From the NCBI GenBank assembly GCA_030035585.1, contig CM057472.1, forward strand, positions 93,369,601 through 93,433,600: 64,000 bases of DNA, read 5' to 3'. This stretch comes from Dugong dugon (Eukaryota > Chordata > Mammalia > Sirenia > Dugongidae). A program made the position numbers and the translations under genes. Each line of letters begins with the position of its first letter. Positions within the stretch are counted from its first letter, which is position 1. This document shows positions 24,588 to 37,029 of this stretch, in pieces. The notes below the pieces were generated by a model. It was not told the origin of the DNA, made no database searches, and worked only from the letters and a program-made list of their open reading frames with translations.

Positions 24588-24796
24588 GCCCCACTGAAAC
24601 TCTCACAGGAATATCTTTCTTTTCTCTGGCAGAGCTTTTAGTTCTTTGCTGTGGTTTCTCTCCTGCACTGATCTCATAAAATTCCCTTGATCTTTGAAAA
24701 CCATTTAAAAACATTACTTATTTAAATCTTCAAGCTTGTCATGCCAGGGAGTGTTTTAATGCTATGTGACTATGAAGAGAAGTGTGATGTTCATGT

Positions 24797-24880
24797 GAGT
24801 ATATGTGTGCCTGTGCGTGCGTGTGCCTGTGTGTTGCCTGTGCGTGTGTGTGCCTGTGTATGTGCCTGTGTGTGTGTAAG
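24797..24880. repeat. Interrupted TG repeat
   Basis: Irregular 'tgcctgtg' and 'tgtgcg' units, probably a degraded TG microsatellite. Cys/Val-rich and Thr/His-rich frames across it are artefacts of the repeat. Confidence 0.8.
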
Positions 24881-25397
24881 TGATGGAGAAGGAAAGTCTG
24901 GTAAAGAAAAAACACACTCTACTAAAAGGTAAGAATCCTGTGTTCTGGCAGGGAAATCTTGCCATCGATAATTTATGTGCATTTACTAGTGACTATTCCT
25001 CCAATGTTTAATGCAAGTATTGGAATAGAACAAATCTAATATATATTTCAATTCTGAAATTATATGATTCTAACACATAGATACTTGGTAAACACTATCA
25101 TAACCTTTCTTTTAATCAACTAACAACTTCCACCACCTGTCATTCTAGTACTTCCAGGTAAAGGATCAATGAATTAACAAGTGTCTAATGGTAGCCAGTA
25201 TTAAGGGACTCCAGTAACTGAAGTTGTTGGAAATATATTCCTTACTAGCTACTGCTCTATCTTTGTTCTACTCTATTTTCATTTTTAAATAATACTGATG
25301 CATTATCTGGGCATCAGGGAAAATACAAAGTTAGCATTTTTAATCTGAGTATCTTTACAACCCCCCTTCCTTCCTAAAGTCCGCAACTAACTGAAGC
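24881..25397. other. Unassigned sequence
   Basis: No gene or nameable repeat found. Confidence 0.4.
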
Positions 25398-25410
25398 GAA
25401 AGAGACATAT

Positions 25411-26576
25411 CGTTATTGTTTTAGGTGCCACAGTGTCCTGGTGCAGGTTCTGATTCATAGCTACCTATGCGCAACAGAAGGAAACACTGCCCGGTCCTGC
25501 GCCATCCTCACAATCGTTGCTATGTTGAGCCCGTTGTTGCAGCCACTGTGTCAATCCATCTCCCGGAGGGTCTTCCTCTTTTTCGCTGTCCCTTTACCAA
25601 GAATGATGTCCTTCTCCAGGGACTGAACCCTCCTGACAACATGTCCAAAGTACATGAGATGAAGTCTCTCTATCATCACCTTTAAGGGGCATTCTGGCTG
25701 TACTTCTTCCAAGACAGATTTGTTCCTTCTTCTGGCAGTTCATTCAATATTCTTTGCCAACACTATAATTCAAAGACATCAATTCTTCTTTAGTCTTCCT
25801 TATTCATTGTCCAGCTTTCACATGCATATGAGGCAATTGAAAATACCATGGCCTGGGTCAGGTGCACTTTAGTCCTCACTGTGACATCTTTGCTTTTTAA
25901 CACTTTAAAGAGGTCTTTTGCAGCACATTTGCCCCTTGCAACATGTCCTTTGATTTCTTGACTGCTGCTTCCATGAGCACTGATTGTGGATCCAAGTAAA
26001 ATGAAATCCTTGACAACTTCAATATTGTCTCCATTTATCATGATGTTGCTTACTGGTCCATTTGTGAGGATTTTTGCTTGCTTTATATTGATATGTAATC
26101 CATACTGAAGGCAATATAGTCTTTGATCTTCATCTGTAAATGCTTCAAGTCTTCTTCACTTCCAGCAAGCAAGATTATGTTAGCTGCATATTGTTTACCT
26201 GTGTTTTATTGATTACACAAAGGTATTGGACTGTGTGGATCATAACAAATTGTGGAAACATTCTGAAGAATGAGAATTCTAGAACACTTAATTGTGCTCC
26301 TGAGGAACAGGTACATAGTCCAAGAGGCAGTCATTCGAACAGAACAAGGGGATATTGCATGGTTTAAAATCAGGAAAGGTGTGTGTCAGGGTTATATCCT
26401 TTCACCATAATCTGTATGTTGAGCAAATTTTCTGAGAAACTGGACTGTATGAAGAAGAATGGGACATCAGGATTGGAGGAAGACTCATTAACAACCTGCA
26501 ATATGCGATGACACAACCTTGCTTGCTGAAAGTGAGGGGGACTTGAAGCACTTACTGACGAAGATCAAAGGCTACA
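25411..26576 (-). mobile_element. RTE LINE with inverted 5' portion
   Basis: 25411-26196 is the antisense RTE 3' part, ending upstream of the YADD region. At about 26197 the orientation flips, and 26197-26576 is sense RT sequence ('tgtgttttattgattacac', 'gactgtgtggatcataaca') running to the same region. About 90 bp around the YADD block is present in both arms. This matches a 5'-inverted (twin-priming-type) insertion. A candidate 11-bp target duplication, 25398-25408 and 26577-26587, matches at 8 of 11 positions. Confidence 0.8.
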
Positions 26577-26733
26577 GAAAGGGATGTAAAGCAAGTAAAT
26601 TCCATAGTCTTGTAGAATTTAAAAGGTGACATAGCCAGGGTAGGAGTTTTTTAATTGAGACCTCGGGCTAAACTACAATGTGTCACTAACTGGTTATGGA
26701 GTTTTGCACAAGTTTGTTCTTAGGATTGTTGTT

Positions 26734-26931
26734 TAAATAAAAACGGTCGCCATCAAGTAGATTCAGACTCATGGCCACTTCATGTGTATTAATATAGAAC
26801 TGTGTTCCATAAGGTTTTCAGTGGCTAATTTTTCTAAAGCAGATCATCAGCGCTTCTTCCCAGGGGGCTTTGGGTGGACTCAAACCTCCAGCCTCTGAGT
26901 GTGTAAACCATTTACCACATCCAGGGATTCC
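26734..26931 (-). mobile_element. AfroSINE, long type, antisense, with target duplication
   Basis: Tail 'cggtcgccatcaagtagatt', central module 'gcagatcatcagcgcttctt', head 'taaaccatttaccacatcca'. A 12-bp target duplication, 26722-26733 and 26932-26943, has one mismatch. Confidence 0.9.
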
Positions 26932-26945
26932 AGGATTGTTATTAA

Positions 26946-26991
26946 ATCCATTGCCATCGAGTCAATTCCGACTCACAGCCACCCTATAGGA
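26946..26991 (-). mobile_element. AfroSINE tail fragment
   Basis: 'attgccatcgagtcaattcc' and 'gactcacagccaccctata' only. The head is missing. It lies just beyond the target duplication of the preceding SINE. Confidence 0.7.
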
Positions 26992-27346
26992 ATGTTATTA
27001 GGACTACATAAAATATTCTGTAAATTATTTCTTTATCTGCATGCTCTGTGTAGATGGCAGGATAAGATTGAAATTTATTGAACCGAATTAGAAAAAACAA
27101 AGAAGCAAACAACAATTAAAAAAAAAAACAAAAACTCTCTTCCTGACTTCCTTCTTGCATTTTCAGCAAACAGCCAATCCATTAGGCAAATTGGGAAGGG
27201 ATGGTGCTGAATCTGGGCCATTGGCACTTACGATGGGGAAGAGCTAAAAGAGGAAAAAAGAGTAAAAAAATACCAGGGTGATTCCACTCTAGTTTCAGTC
27301 AATACGGATTCTTTAGTTTTCTTCATGGAAAAAAAATAAAAAATCT

Positions 27347-27391
<45 letters not shown>

Positions 27392-28016
27392 AAGAATGTA
27401 GTCTAAAGCAAATACTTGGGTCTCTTTGCAAATTGATGGCCTCTGGAAGTTCTTACAAATGCTGTTCATTTTATTGCTATAAAAACCACAAGAGAAATTC
27501 CAAAGAAGGAAGCAAGGACCAAGTAGACAGGCAAACACTTTTAGATTTCACAATAATACATCAAATGCTGTTTTAATACATTAGAACTATAGCCACATGA
27601 GGAGATTGCTAAATGCAAAACGGCCACATGAAGGAAGAATAAAGGTAAGCTAGTAAGAGTTTTAAAACAATATAGGAGAAGATATCCTGTCCGGTTTTTT
27701 TAGACTGCATACAGATTCCATGATTTTTATATGGACCTTTATCAAATTAAACAATAACAAAAAACTGAAATTAAAGCAGTGTTTTCTTGTCAGGGCTCAC
27801 TACTCTTCCACTGACTGATTTACAAAATAATGTTTAGCATCTGAATTTCTTCCTTATTGAAACTTTCCATGGGAGAACGTGCTCTCCAAAGTCTAAGGAA
27901 AGAGGGCCTCTCACTGAAGAAACCACGAACAATAACAGTTGTGTGATCTCTTATCTGCAGCAGCCTATTTGAGAATCTTCCAACCTTACAGGGGGTGTGA
28001 TCCAAATATTTGTGGT
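26992..28016. other. Unassigned sequence around a CA microsatellite
   Basis: No nameable repeat other than the CA tract at 27352-27388. Short minus frames here are driven by that tract. Confidence 0.4.
27352..27388. repeat. CA microsatellite
   Basis: Uninterrupted CA repeat of about 18 units. Confidence 0.95.
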
Positions 28017-28430
28017 TTGTTGTTGTTGTTGTTAGGTGCCATCCAGTCAGGTCCAATTCATAGCGACCTTATGTACAACAGAAGGAAACACTGCCTGGTC
28101 CTGTGCCATCCTCACAATCATTGCTATGCTTGAGCCCATTGTTGCAGCCACTGTGTCAGTCCATCTCATTGAGGGCCTTCCTCTTTTTCACTGACTCTCT
28201 GCTTTACCAAGCATGATGCCCTTCTCCAGAGACTGATCCCTCCTGATAACATGAACAAAGTGTGTGAGACTTAGTCTCGCCATCTTTGCTTCTAAGGAGC
28301 ATTCTGGTTCTACTTCCTTCAAGACACATTTGTTCTTTCTTTTAGTAGTCCATTCAACCTTCAATATTCTTTGCTAACGCTGCAATTCAAAGGCGTCAAT
28401 TCTTCTTTGGTATTCTTTATTCATTTGTGC
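28017..28430 (-). mobile_element. RTE LINE 3'-end fragment, antisense
   Basis: About 410 bp with the antisense tail 'gttgttgttaggtgccatcc' at the left, then 'ttgcagccactgtgtcagtc', 'accaagcatgatgcccttct' and 'aattcttctttggtattctt'. 5'-truncated. Confidence 0.9.
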
Positions 28431-28477
28431 TTTAGTATCACAATTAAAAAAAAAAATGGGGGGTTAGTCTCATCATG

Positions 28478-28700
28478 GTGTAATGGAAGCATCATGGGCT
28501 TTGTAGCCAGAGAAAGTTGGATTTGATCCCTGGATCTTCCATAACCTTACCTGTCAATTTGGGCTTCCTCAGGATGCATCAATTTCCTCATCCACAAATT
28601 GGAGATAATGCAATGCCATTGGAAGCTTCATGTTATTGGTGTGTATAATCTATGTAAAACACATAATTGCTCTTAGCATAGTAGTCACTCTATATACTGT
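28478..28700 (+). mobile_element. MIR
   Basis: 'ggtgtaatggaagcatcatg', 'ctttgtagccagagaaagtt', 'atttcctcatccacaaattg', 'agataatgcaatgccattgg', 'ttgctcttagcatagtagtc' follow the MIR order over most of its length. Confidence 0.8.
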
Positions 28701-28964
28701 GTTTTAATTTTCTAAAGTCTCATAAAAAAAGATAGGTGGGGGAAAAAAATTCTACCAAGCACATGATTATTTCGTATACTTTGGCCTCATTTCAGAAAGT
28801 ATGTATATCAAAAGAAAACATCTGATAGCTATTCTCTTCTCCGTGGTAAGTGATTTTGATCATTTATTGTAGTCTAGCTGATCAGACTTTCAGACATGGT
28901 ATTATTTTAAGTTGAAAAATATGTTCCATGCTATAATAATTAATCCATTCACTTATGTTTCTAT

Positions 28965-29025
28965 AGTGCCCAGAATAATGCCTAGCACACAATAGGCATT
29001 CAATAAATATATTTTTATTATGTTT
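28965..29025 (+). mobile_element. L2/MIR 3' terminus
   Basis: 'cctagcacacaataggcatt' then 'caataaatatat' is the common L2/MIR 3' end. Confidence 0.5.
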
Positions 29026-29109
29026 ACTTATTTTTTTATCATTCTTCTCAATGTGGACTCCAAAAGCAAAGTCGGTGTGTTTTAATTCTTAGATCTGATA
29101 TTATCCTTG

Positions 29110-29225
29110 GCAAGTTATTTAACTACACTGAGATTTTTTCTTGATCACTAAGAAAGTGATAATAAATTCCATCTCTTAGGATTCCTTGTATATAAAGAAG
29201 TTAAAAATGTAAAACATCTCCACAG
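29110..29225 (+). mobile_element. MIR fragment
   Basis: 'ggcaagttatttaactacac' and 'aagtgataataaattccatc' fit the central MIR core. Partial. Confidence 0.45.
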
Positions 29226-29239
29226 TATCTGGAGAACAA

Positions 29240-29283
29240 ACCAAAAAATCCAAACCCATTGCCTTTGAGTCCATTCCGACCTT
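29240..29283 (-). mobile_element. AfroSINE tail fragment
   Basis: 'aaacccattgcctttgagtc' and 'cattccgacc' are the antisense tail only. Confidence 0.65.
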
Positions 29284-30514
29284 TTAGAACAGTAAGTCAT
29301 AAAAGAATGTTAACTTGTTATTTTATTTACTGTAGTTTTTGTCATTGTGTTATCTTCCACATGTGTGTTACAGAAATAAAAAATAAGAAAAATACAAATA
29401 TCATGTTTTAACAAGAAAAATTGATAACGTATTTTCTAGTTTTCCAGGAAAAATTGATCTGACTGAGAATATATAGGATTAACTTGAGTTAAGACAGGTA
29501 ATTTTGTGAGTGGATACAAGTGAATATAACAAAGAAATAACAGTATTCTGCAATCTTCTTTAAGGAATCATAATAAAAAGGAGAACTTGGAAATTCCAAA
29601 GTCCTGCACTTAACTCTAAAATGGAAAATATTCTACCCACATTCCTTCCTGAAAATGTGATAATTGTTTAAAGCACCCTTCTCCTCCAAGGGGCCTAGAA
29701 ATAGCCTCAGGATGTTTCTAGCATAGTCTTGAAAGTCAGCACAAAAGGTAAAAACTTATTTGCTATCTGTGTCTAGCCTTATTTCTCCAAGTAAGCAATC
29801 TACCGAATGTGATATTTCCTGTAATTCCGCTTGCTCAGAATTAAACAGAAAGGATTATTAACTCTCAGCTGGAGTATATGGGACTTTTTCTGAAACAAAG
29901 TAATATTTGTGAAAAGAATTCTAAACCTTTAATCTGATGTAGTATTCTTTTCTCTGATCTCTTCTGGTTTACTTCATTTATTTTTTAATAATATCTTACT
30001 CTATTTCTGGTGGAAGTGTACACAGCAAAACAGGTTCTGGTTTATGTTTATGAGTATCAGCTGACCAGCTTAAAAATGTAAGTATCTGCCTCCGAGTTTT
30101 TGATTTTAAAATGTTTGTTTGCTAACTCCCAGCTTTCTGTTCTTTCCTCTTGGATGATTAATCACAGTGACAAGGAAAGGGTTTGTCATCACTCTGGAGT
30201 ATTTTGTGCAATCAATTAAACAAGACCATGAATAGCATTGTGCACTACAATATGTGTGTTTTCTTTTTAAAATCAGTGTGAATCATCTATTCATATGATG
30301 GTGTATTTTAAGGAAATAATTTACTTCCTGTCACTTGCATTTTTCCCATTCACTTTGGAAGCTGGTAATGGTGATGACTAACTTCTCCTCTTTAAATTGA
30401 AGTTAGAATAATGACACTTGCACGTTCGGTTGTGTTCCAAGAATGGGCAATTTTGGTTAATTTATTTCTAAATTGATCAGGTGGAGGCAAAGGACATTTT
30501 AACATCACCCCAAC
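29284..30514. other. Unassigned AT-rich sequence
   Basis: No gene or nameable repeat. Confidence 0.4.
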
Positions 30515-30590
30515 ATTCATTCATTCATTCAGTCAGTCAATTATCTTTTCAAATTTATTGGGCATGTGCTATACCACTGTACTTATACTA
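30515..30590 (+). mobile_element. L2-like fragment
   Basis: 'attcattcattcagtcagtc' and 'tattgggcatgtgctatacc' resemble the start of the L2-type 3' region. Confidence 0.4.
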
Positions 30591-31872
30591 ACCGTATTTA
30601 CTGAAGGTCACCTCACTCCATTAAACATGCCCTTTCTCTTTTATTTATTTAATTATTTGCAAATTGAATTGTAGAGGTACAGTCAAAAATTCAGAACTAC
30701 ATTGCTTATTTGTTCATAGGCTGTAATACCTTCTTTGATTATCCTTAAGTAACCTGAATTTAGAACTTGCATCCAGCATGTAAAAGAATCTCAAATTTCC
30801 CTGAATTCCCCAAGCAATACAGTTTACCCCAAAGTAGTATGAATAATTTTAAAGTAAATAGTTTAACCCAATTAGTACTTAGGTTTAAGAATCTGAAGTG
30901 TTAATGAGAAAACTTTTAAATCCAGGCTTCTGTGGATTTTTCTCTTTTTTTTTTTTATCTTGAGTCATATACACATTTTAAGGCTCTATCTCTTGCCCCC
31001 ATCCAGTACGTTTTTACGTAAATGATTTCTGAGCTTAATGTGTTTATAACTATTAAATGCCATGTGTTGGTCTTCTGTGATATAATAAAGTACATCCGTG
31101 CCTTCTGAATTTCTCTGGCAGCTATCTCTGCGTTCACTGTCCTCCAATCAGCATCTGCAAATGTAACCACTTAAATTTGATCCCACTGTCTGAATCAGTT
31201 ATTCAGATAAAAGGCAGCCAAGATCTAAGTCCTGCTCCATGTGGGACCCTCTTAATACTTCCCCCCAGAATGGACATGGTTCCTCTTACCAGAAGTGTCT
31301 GTTTTTTGTTTCTTTCACTCATTCTTTATCTACTGCCATGTCTCCTCCTGGATTCTTGCAAGCTTCTGTCTTAAATTAAGCAGGAACCAATTATGCTGAA
31401 TTTAACCAAAGGCTTTCTGAAATTCAAACAGTCATAACATATGTACCGTCATTCTCAACACTGCTGGTACCACTTGAGATTGGAAAGGATGTTAAATAGG
31501 CAGATATGTCTTCTGAAACTACATTTATCATTTATCCTTTATCCCTGGGGTAAAAAAGTTACTATTTTGTCAGCTTATTTTTTAAAACATTTAAGTATTA
31601 TATAAATATATATGTGTGTATATATATATGTAGTTATACTGTGTATGATACTCAAGAAAATTCAGTAGATATCTTGATTGACAGATTTTCTTAGAATTAC
31701 CTTGAAGGCAATAGAATATTCTATTTTGTCCATTTTCTGTCTAAGTGAAATCTTAACACTACACAAATGAAATTACAAAAAGCAAAAACAAACAAAAAAC
31801 AACTTCTAATATAGGTTTATAAGGTTACAGAAATAACCTGATTTTACTTGTTGCTTAGAAGTAAACTAGAGA
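30591..31872. other. Unassigned sequence
   Basis: A 71-codon minus frame (30955-31170) and a 65-codon plus frame (31177-31374) show no recognised domain and no convincing splice context. A short TA/TG tract lies at 31600-31635. Confidence 0.4.
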
Positions 31873-32440
31873 CTTACCTCATCTACCCTGAGACCAGGAG
31901 AACTAGATGGTGCTCAGCTACCACCATTGACCGTTTTGAATGTGGTCACAATAGTTGGTCCTGAATAGAATGGGAGAAAAGCCATAGAGTAGAACTCAAA
32001 TTCTTATTTAAAAAAGCAAAAAACAGACAAACTGGAACAGTAGAGAACAGAGGCCCCCCTGAGACTATTACCCTAAAACACTCTTTAAACCTAGAACCCA
32101 GCCTATCTATCCCCTGAGATCGCCTTTTAGTGATATAGCAGAGTAGCACACAAAATAAAGGATACTACCCATAAGATCAATGCCCTATTTAAAAACTATT
32201 AGTATGAGACCAAAAAGTCAACCATTTCTCAAAAGAAAAGATGAGAAAATAATGGGACAGGGAAACTAGAGTACCGGAAAGGGAATAAGCAGAAAACAAA
32301 GAGAATGTTGGCACATTGTGATAACTGTAACTTAATATCACTGAACAATTTGTGTGGAAACTGTCAAATGGGAACTTAACTTGCTGCATAAACTTTCACC
32401 AAAAACTCCCTAAAATATTATTAGAAAAAAATAAATAAAC
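31873..32440 (+). mobile_element. LINE 3' UTR-type element (L1-like tail)
   Basis: The end reads 'gaacaatttgtgtggaaact', 'gggaacttaacttgctgcat', 'aaactttcacc'. The same 3'-end arrangement closes the L1 at 57000-59189 and the next element at 32619. The 5' boundary is uncertain and no coding part is present. Confidence 0.55.
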
Positions 32441-32618
32441 TCGAGACTTGGGTTAATATAGTCTCCTAGAAGCTGCATTTTATTAAGTTCATTCTACTTA
32501 ACCTCATTTTTCTATTTTCTGACTATGAAATCATGAGTATAGTTCATTTCATTCTTAAATGAGTTTATAAATCTTCATTTGGCTTAATTATGATGGCAAA
32601 ATTTTCTTATGTGGAGTT

Positions 32619-33049
32619 TGATTCAGAGACGAGAGTGGCAAGATAGCTTTTTGACACTGAATATTCAACAGGTTTTTCCTCAAGTGACTGAGAGGCGTTG
32701 GTAAAGTGCTAGGTACAGCCCAGAACTAAAACCATTCCTGAAGCAGACTCTTCAGACAAAGATTAGACTGGACTATAAGACAAAAATTGATACTCGTGAA
32801 CAGTGTGCTTCTTAGTTCAAGTAGATACATGAGACTAAATGGGCAGCTCTTGTTCAAAGGCAAGATGACAAGGCAGAAAGGGACAGGAGATGGTTGAATG
32901 GACACGGGAAATCCAGGGCGGAAAGGCGGAGTGCACTGTTGTATTATAGGAACAACAACTAGGGTCACATAACAATGTATGTATTAATTTTTCTATGAGA
33001 AACTAACTTGAGGTGTAAACTTTCACCTAAAGCACAACTAAAAAAAAAA
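32619..33049 (+). mobile_element. Second LINE 3' UTR-type element, with A tail
   Basis: 'gattagactggactataaga' and 'agtgtgcttcttagttcaag' lead into 'tcacataacaatgtatgtat' and 'gtgtaaactttcacctaaag', followed by a poly(A) run. Same 3' tail as 31873-32440 and the L1 at 57 kb, here in tandem orientation. Confidence 0.6.
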
Positions 33050-33290
33050 GTTCTAGGTGCTTTATGAACATTGTGTATAATGCTATTTTTATCTTAATCC
33101 TCACTTAGTCCCTCCAGGCAGTCTTTACTAGCCATGTTTTTTTTTAAATGAGAAAATTAGGGGGGTTAGAAAGTGTTAGTAACTTGTAAAATGTCCCACA
33201 GCCAAAGTATTGGCGCTTGGATTCAAATCCATCACTATCTGAGTCTACACTATATTCTTAACCACTAAATATAAGCTGCTCTAGAAAATA
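33050..33290 (-). mobile_element. MIR, antisense
   Basis: 'ttatcttaatcctcacttag', 'aatgagaaaattag', 'gtaacttgtaaaatgtccca', 'gcgcttggattcaaatccat', 'cttaaccactaaatataagc' follow reversed MIR order. Confidence 0.7.
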
Positions 33291-33529
33291 TACTTACAAG
33301 CAAAGAGATACACTAAAAAAAAAAAAAAAAAAAAAATTACCTCAAAGGAAAAAAAATATCTCATTCATGAACCCCAGATTAAGAACGCCTATTCCAAATT
33401 AAAGAGAAAGTTGAAAGAGTCCACGAGGTTTCTTCTGGATTGGCCACCACATTTTATTGAGAAATGAAAAGCAATAGGAAAGTAAGGCAGAATCTCTATC
33501 ATAGCAATTACCATTGTTTGGCAAGAGAA

Positions 33530-33690
33530 GATGTTGTCAAACTCTTTCTCAAGCTAGACAATACTTTTGACTTTGCAGACCATAAGAAGGTCACTGTACC
33601 AACTACTCAACTCTATCCCAGTAGGTGAAAGCAGACAATAATAAATGAATGGGCATGACCAGATTTGATCCACAGTGGTCACCCATTGGC
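33530..33690 (+). mobile_element. Ancient DNA-transposon-type repeat
   Basis: 'tttgactttgcagaccata', 'caactactcaactctatccc', 'gaaagcagacaataataaat' and 'gaatgggcatgacc' match a common mammalian interspersed repeat that I remember as hAT-derived. Subfamily not assigned. Confidence 0.4.
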
Positions 33691-33870
33691 TAAGTTTTGT
33701 AGGACACAAGAGGACAAGCAGTGGGGAGGCCATGATTTTAAGTATATCCTATCCTCTGGTACAGTCCCTAAATCAGAACAATGTTTCTCCAAGAATGAGG
33801 TTCTCAAGGGAGCTCTGTTTCTATGCAGAGATCAGGCCACGACAACGAGGTCTCTAACCTGAATAAGATA

Positions 33871-36800
33871 TTGTTAAGCACCATCAAGTCAGTTCCAACT
33901 CATAGTGATCCTATGTACAACAGAACAAAACACTGCCCTGTCCTGCGCCATTCTCACAATCCTTGTTATGCTTAAGCACCTAGTTACAGCCACTATGTCA
34001 ATCCATCTTGTTGAGAGTCTTCCTCTTTTTCTCTAACTCTCTACCAAGCACAATGCCCTTCTCCCAGGGACTGGTGCCTCCTGATAACATGTCAAAGTAT
34101 GTGAGAAGAAGTCTTGCCATCCCTGCTTCTAAAGAGCATTCTGGCTGTACTTCTTCCAAGGTAGTTTGTTTGTTCTTCTGGCAGTCCATGGAAGATTCAA
34201 TATTCTTTGCCAACACCATAATTCAAAGGCATCAATTATTCTTTGATTTTCTTTGGTCCAGCCTCCCCATGCAAATGAGGCAATTGAAAATACCTTGGCT
34301 TGAGTCAGGTGCACCTTAGTTCTCACAGCAACATCTTTGCGTTTTAACACTTTTGTAGCATATTGCCCAATGCAATGCGTCGTTTGATTTCATGACTGCT
34401 GCTTCCATGGGCTTTGATTGTAGTTCCAAGTAAAATGAAATCCTCGACAACTTCTATATTTCTCCTTTTATCATGATGTTGTTTGTTGGTCCAGTTGGGA
34501 GGATTTTTATTTTGTTTATGTTGAGGTGTAATCCATACTAAAGGCTATAGTCTTTGATCTTCATCAGTAAGTGCTTCAAGTCCTCTTCATTTTAAGCAAG
34601 CAAGGTTGTGTCATCTGCATAACACAGGTTGTTAATGAGTCTTCCTCCAATCCTGATGCCCAATTCTTCATATACTCCAGCTTCTCAGATCAGTTGCTGA
34701 GCATACAGATTGAATTAGTATGGTAAAAGGATACAACCCTGACACACATCTTTCCTGATGTTAAACTACACAGTATCCCCATTGTTCTGTTCTAAAGACT
34801 GTCTCTTCGTCTATGTACAGTTTCCTCATGAGCACAGTTAAGTGTCCTGGAATCCCATTATTTGCAATGTTATTCATAATTTGTTACAATAATCCACACA
34901 GTTGAATGCTTTTGCATAGTCAATAAAACACAGTTAAGCATCTTTCTGGTGTACATATGACATCAGCAATGATATCCCTTTTCCCCCATTCTCTTTTGAA
35001 TCTGGCTAGAATTTCTGGCAGTTCCCTGTCTCTGTATTGTTGCAAATGCTTTTGAATGATCTTCAGCAGAATTTCACTTGTATGTGATATTAATGATATT
35101 GTTCAATAATTTCTTCATTCTGTTGGATCACTTTTCTTTGGAATGGGCACAAATATGGATCTCTTCCAGTCATTTCCCCAGGTAGCTCTCTTCCAAATTT
35201 CTTGTCATAGATAAGTGAGCACCTCCAGTGCCACATCCATTTGTTGAAAAATCTCAATTGGTATTCTCTCAGTTCCTGGAGCCTTCTTTTTCGCCAATGC
35301 CTTCAGTGCAGTTTGGACTTCTTCCTTCAGTACATCATTTCTTGATCATATGCTACCTCCTGAAATGGGTGAACATCAACCAATTTTTTTTGGTACAGTG
35401 ACTCTGTGTATTCCCTCTATCTTCTTTTGATGCTTCCTGCATTGTTCCATATTTTCCCTGTAGAATCCTTCAAAATTGCAACTCAAGGCTTGAATTTTTT
35501 TCTTCAGTTCTTTCAGCTTAAGAAATGCTGAGCTTGTGCTTCCCTTTTGGTTTTCTAGTTCCAGGTCTTTACATATTTCATTACAATACTTTACTTTTTT
35601 CTTCTTGAGAAGCCCTTTGAAATCTTCTGTACAGCCCTTTTACATCATCATTTCTTCCCTTTGCTTTAGCTACTTGATGTTCAAGAGCAAGTTTCAGAGT
35701 CTCTTCTGACATCCATTTTGGTTTTTTCTTTCTTTCCTGTCTTTTTAATGACCTCTTGCTTTCTTCTTGTATGATGTTCTGGATGTCATCCCACCACTTT
35801 TCTGGTCTTTGGTCATTAGTGTTCAATGCATCAAATCTATTCTTGAGATAGTCTCTACATTCACATGGGATATACTCAAGGTTGTATTTTGGCTCTCGTG
35901 GACTGACTCTAATTTCCTTCAGTTTTAACCTGAAGTTGCATATGAGCAATTGATGGTTTGTTCTGCAGTCAGCCCCTGGCCTTGTTTTGACTGATGATAT
36001 TGAGCTTCTCCGTGGTCTCTTTCCACAGATATAGTCAATTTGATTTCTGTGTATTCCATCTGGCCATGTACACAGTCGCCATTTATGTTGTTGAAAAAAG
36101 GTATTTGTGATGAAAAAGTCATTAGTCTTGCAAAATTCTATTACATGATCTCCAGTGTCCTTTCTATCACAAAGGCCACATTTTCCAACTACTGATCTTT
36201 CATCTTTGTTCTTACATTCCAGTCACCAGCAATTATCAATGCATCTATATTGTATGTTTGATTAATTTAAGACTGCACAAATTGCTAAAAATCTTCATTT
36301 TCTTCATCTTTGTTCTTGGCGTTTGGTGGGTAAATTTGAATAATAGTCGTTTTAACTGGTCTTCCTTTGTAGGCATATGGATGTTGTCCTATCATTGACA
36401 GCATTGTACTTCAGGATAGATCTTGAAATGTTCTTTTTGATGATGAATGCAACACCATTTGTCTTCAATTTCTCATTCCCAGCATAGCACACCATATGAT
36501 TGTCTGATTCAAAATGGCCAACAGCAGTCCCTTTCAACTCACTAATACCTAGAATATAGACCTTTATGTGGTCCACTTCATTTTTGACAACTTCCAATTT
36601 TCCTAGATTCATACTTTGTACATTTCATGTTCCGATAATTAATGGATGCTTGCAGCTGTTTCTTCTGTTTTTGTCATGCCTCATCAGTAAATTAAAGTCC
36701 CAAAGGCTTGACTCCAACCACATCATTAAGGTTGATTCAACTTTGAGGAGGCAGCTCTTCCCTAGTAGTATTTTGAGTGCCTTACAACCTGAGGGGCTCA

Positions 36801-37029
36801 TCGTCTGGCACTATATCAAACAAAGTTCTGCTTCTATTCATAAGGTTTTCACTGGCCGTTTTTTTTCAGGAGAAGACTGCTAGTTCCTTCTTCCTAGTCT
36901 GACTTAGTCTGGAAGCTCTGCTGAAACCTGTCAACCATGGGTGACCTGCTGGTATTTGATATACCGGTGGCACAGCTTTCAGCATCCAAGCATCACAGAA
37001 GCCAACACAGCATGACAATGTGACATATG
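33871..37029 (-). mobile_element. Near full-length RTE LINE, antisense, YADD retained
   Basis: About 3.16 kb, close to the full length of this family. Reading the minus strand: 5' end and UTR (37029 down to about 36650, 'ttcctagtctgacttagtct' on plus), endonuclease region in a broken frame (86 codons at 36352-36612 with 'ILGISELKG' and 'FESDNHMVCYAGN'), a linker open for 122 codons (35581-35949), RT domain, and YADD codons at 34610-34621. The 3' end at 33871 has 'gcaccatcaagtcagttcc'. The frame is interrupted several times, so the copy is inactive, but it is the most complete uninterrupted reference for the family here. Confidence 0.9.

Noticed and set aside
24741-24982. Cys/Val-rich and Thr/His-rich frames on both strands
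   Set aside because: Translation of the degraded TG repeat.
27228-27538. Minus-strand frames with Cys-Val repeats
   Set aside because: Translation of the CA microsatellite at 27352-27388.
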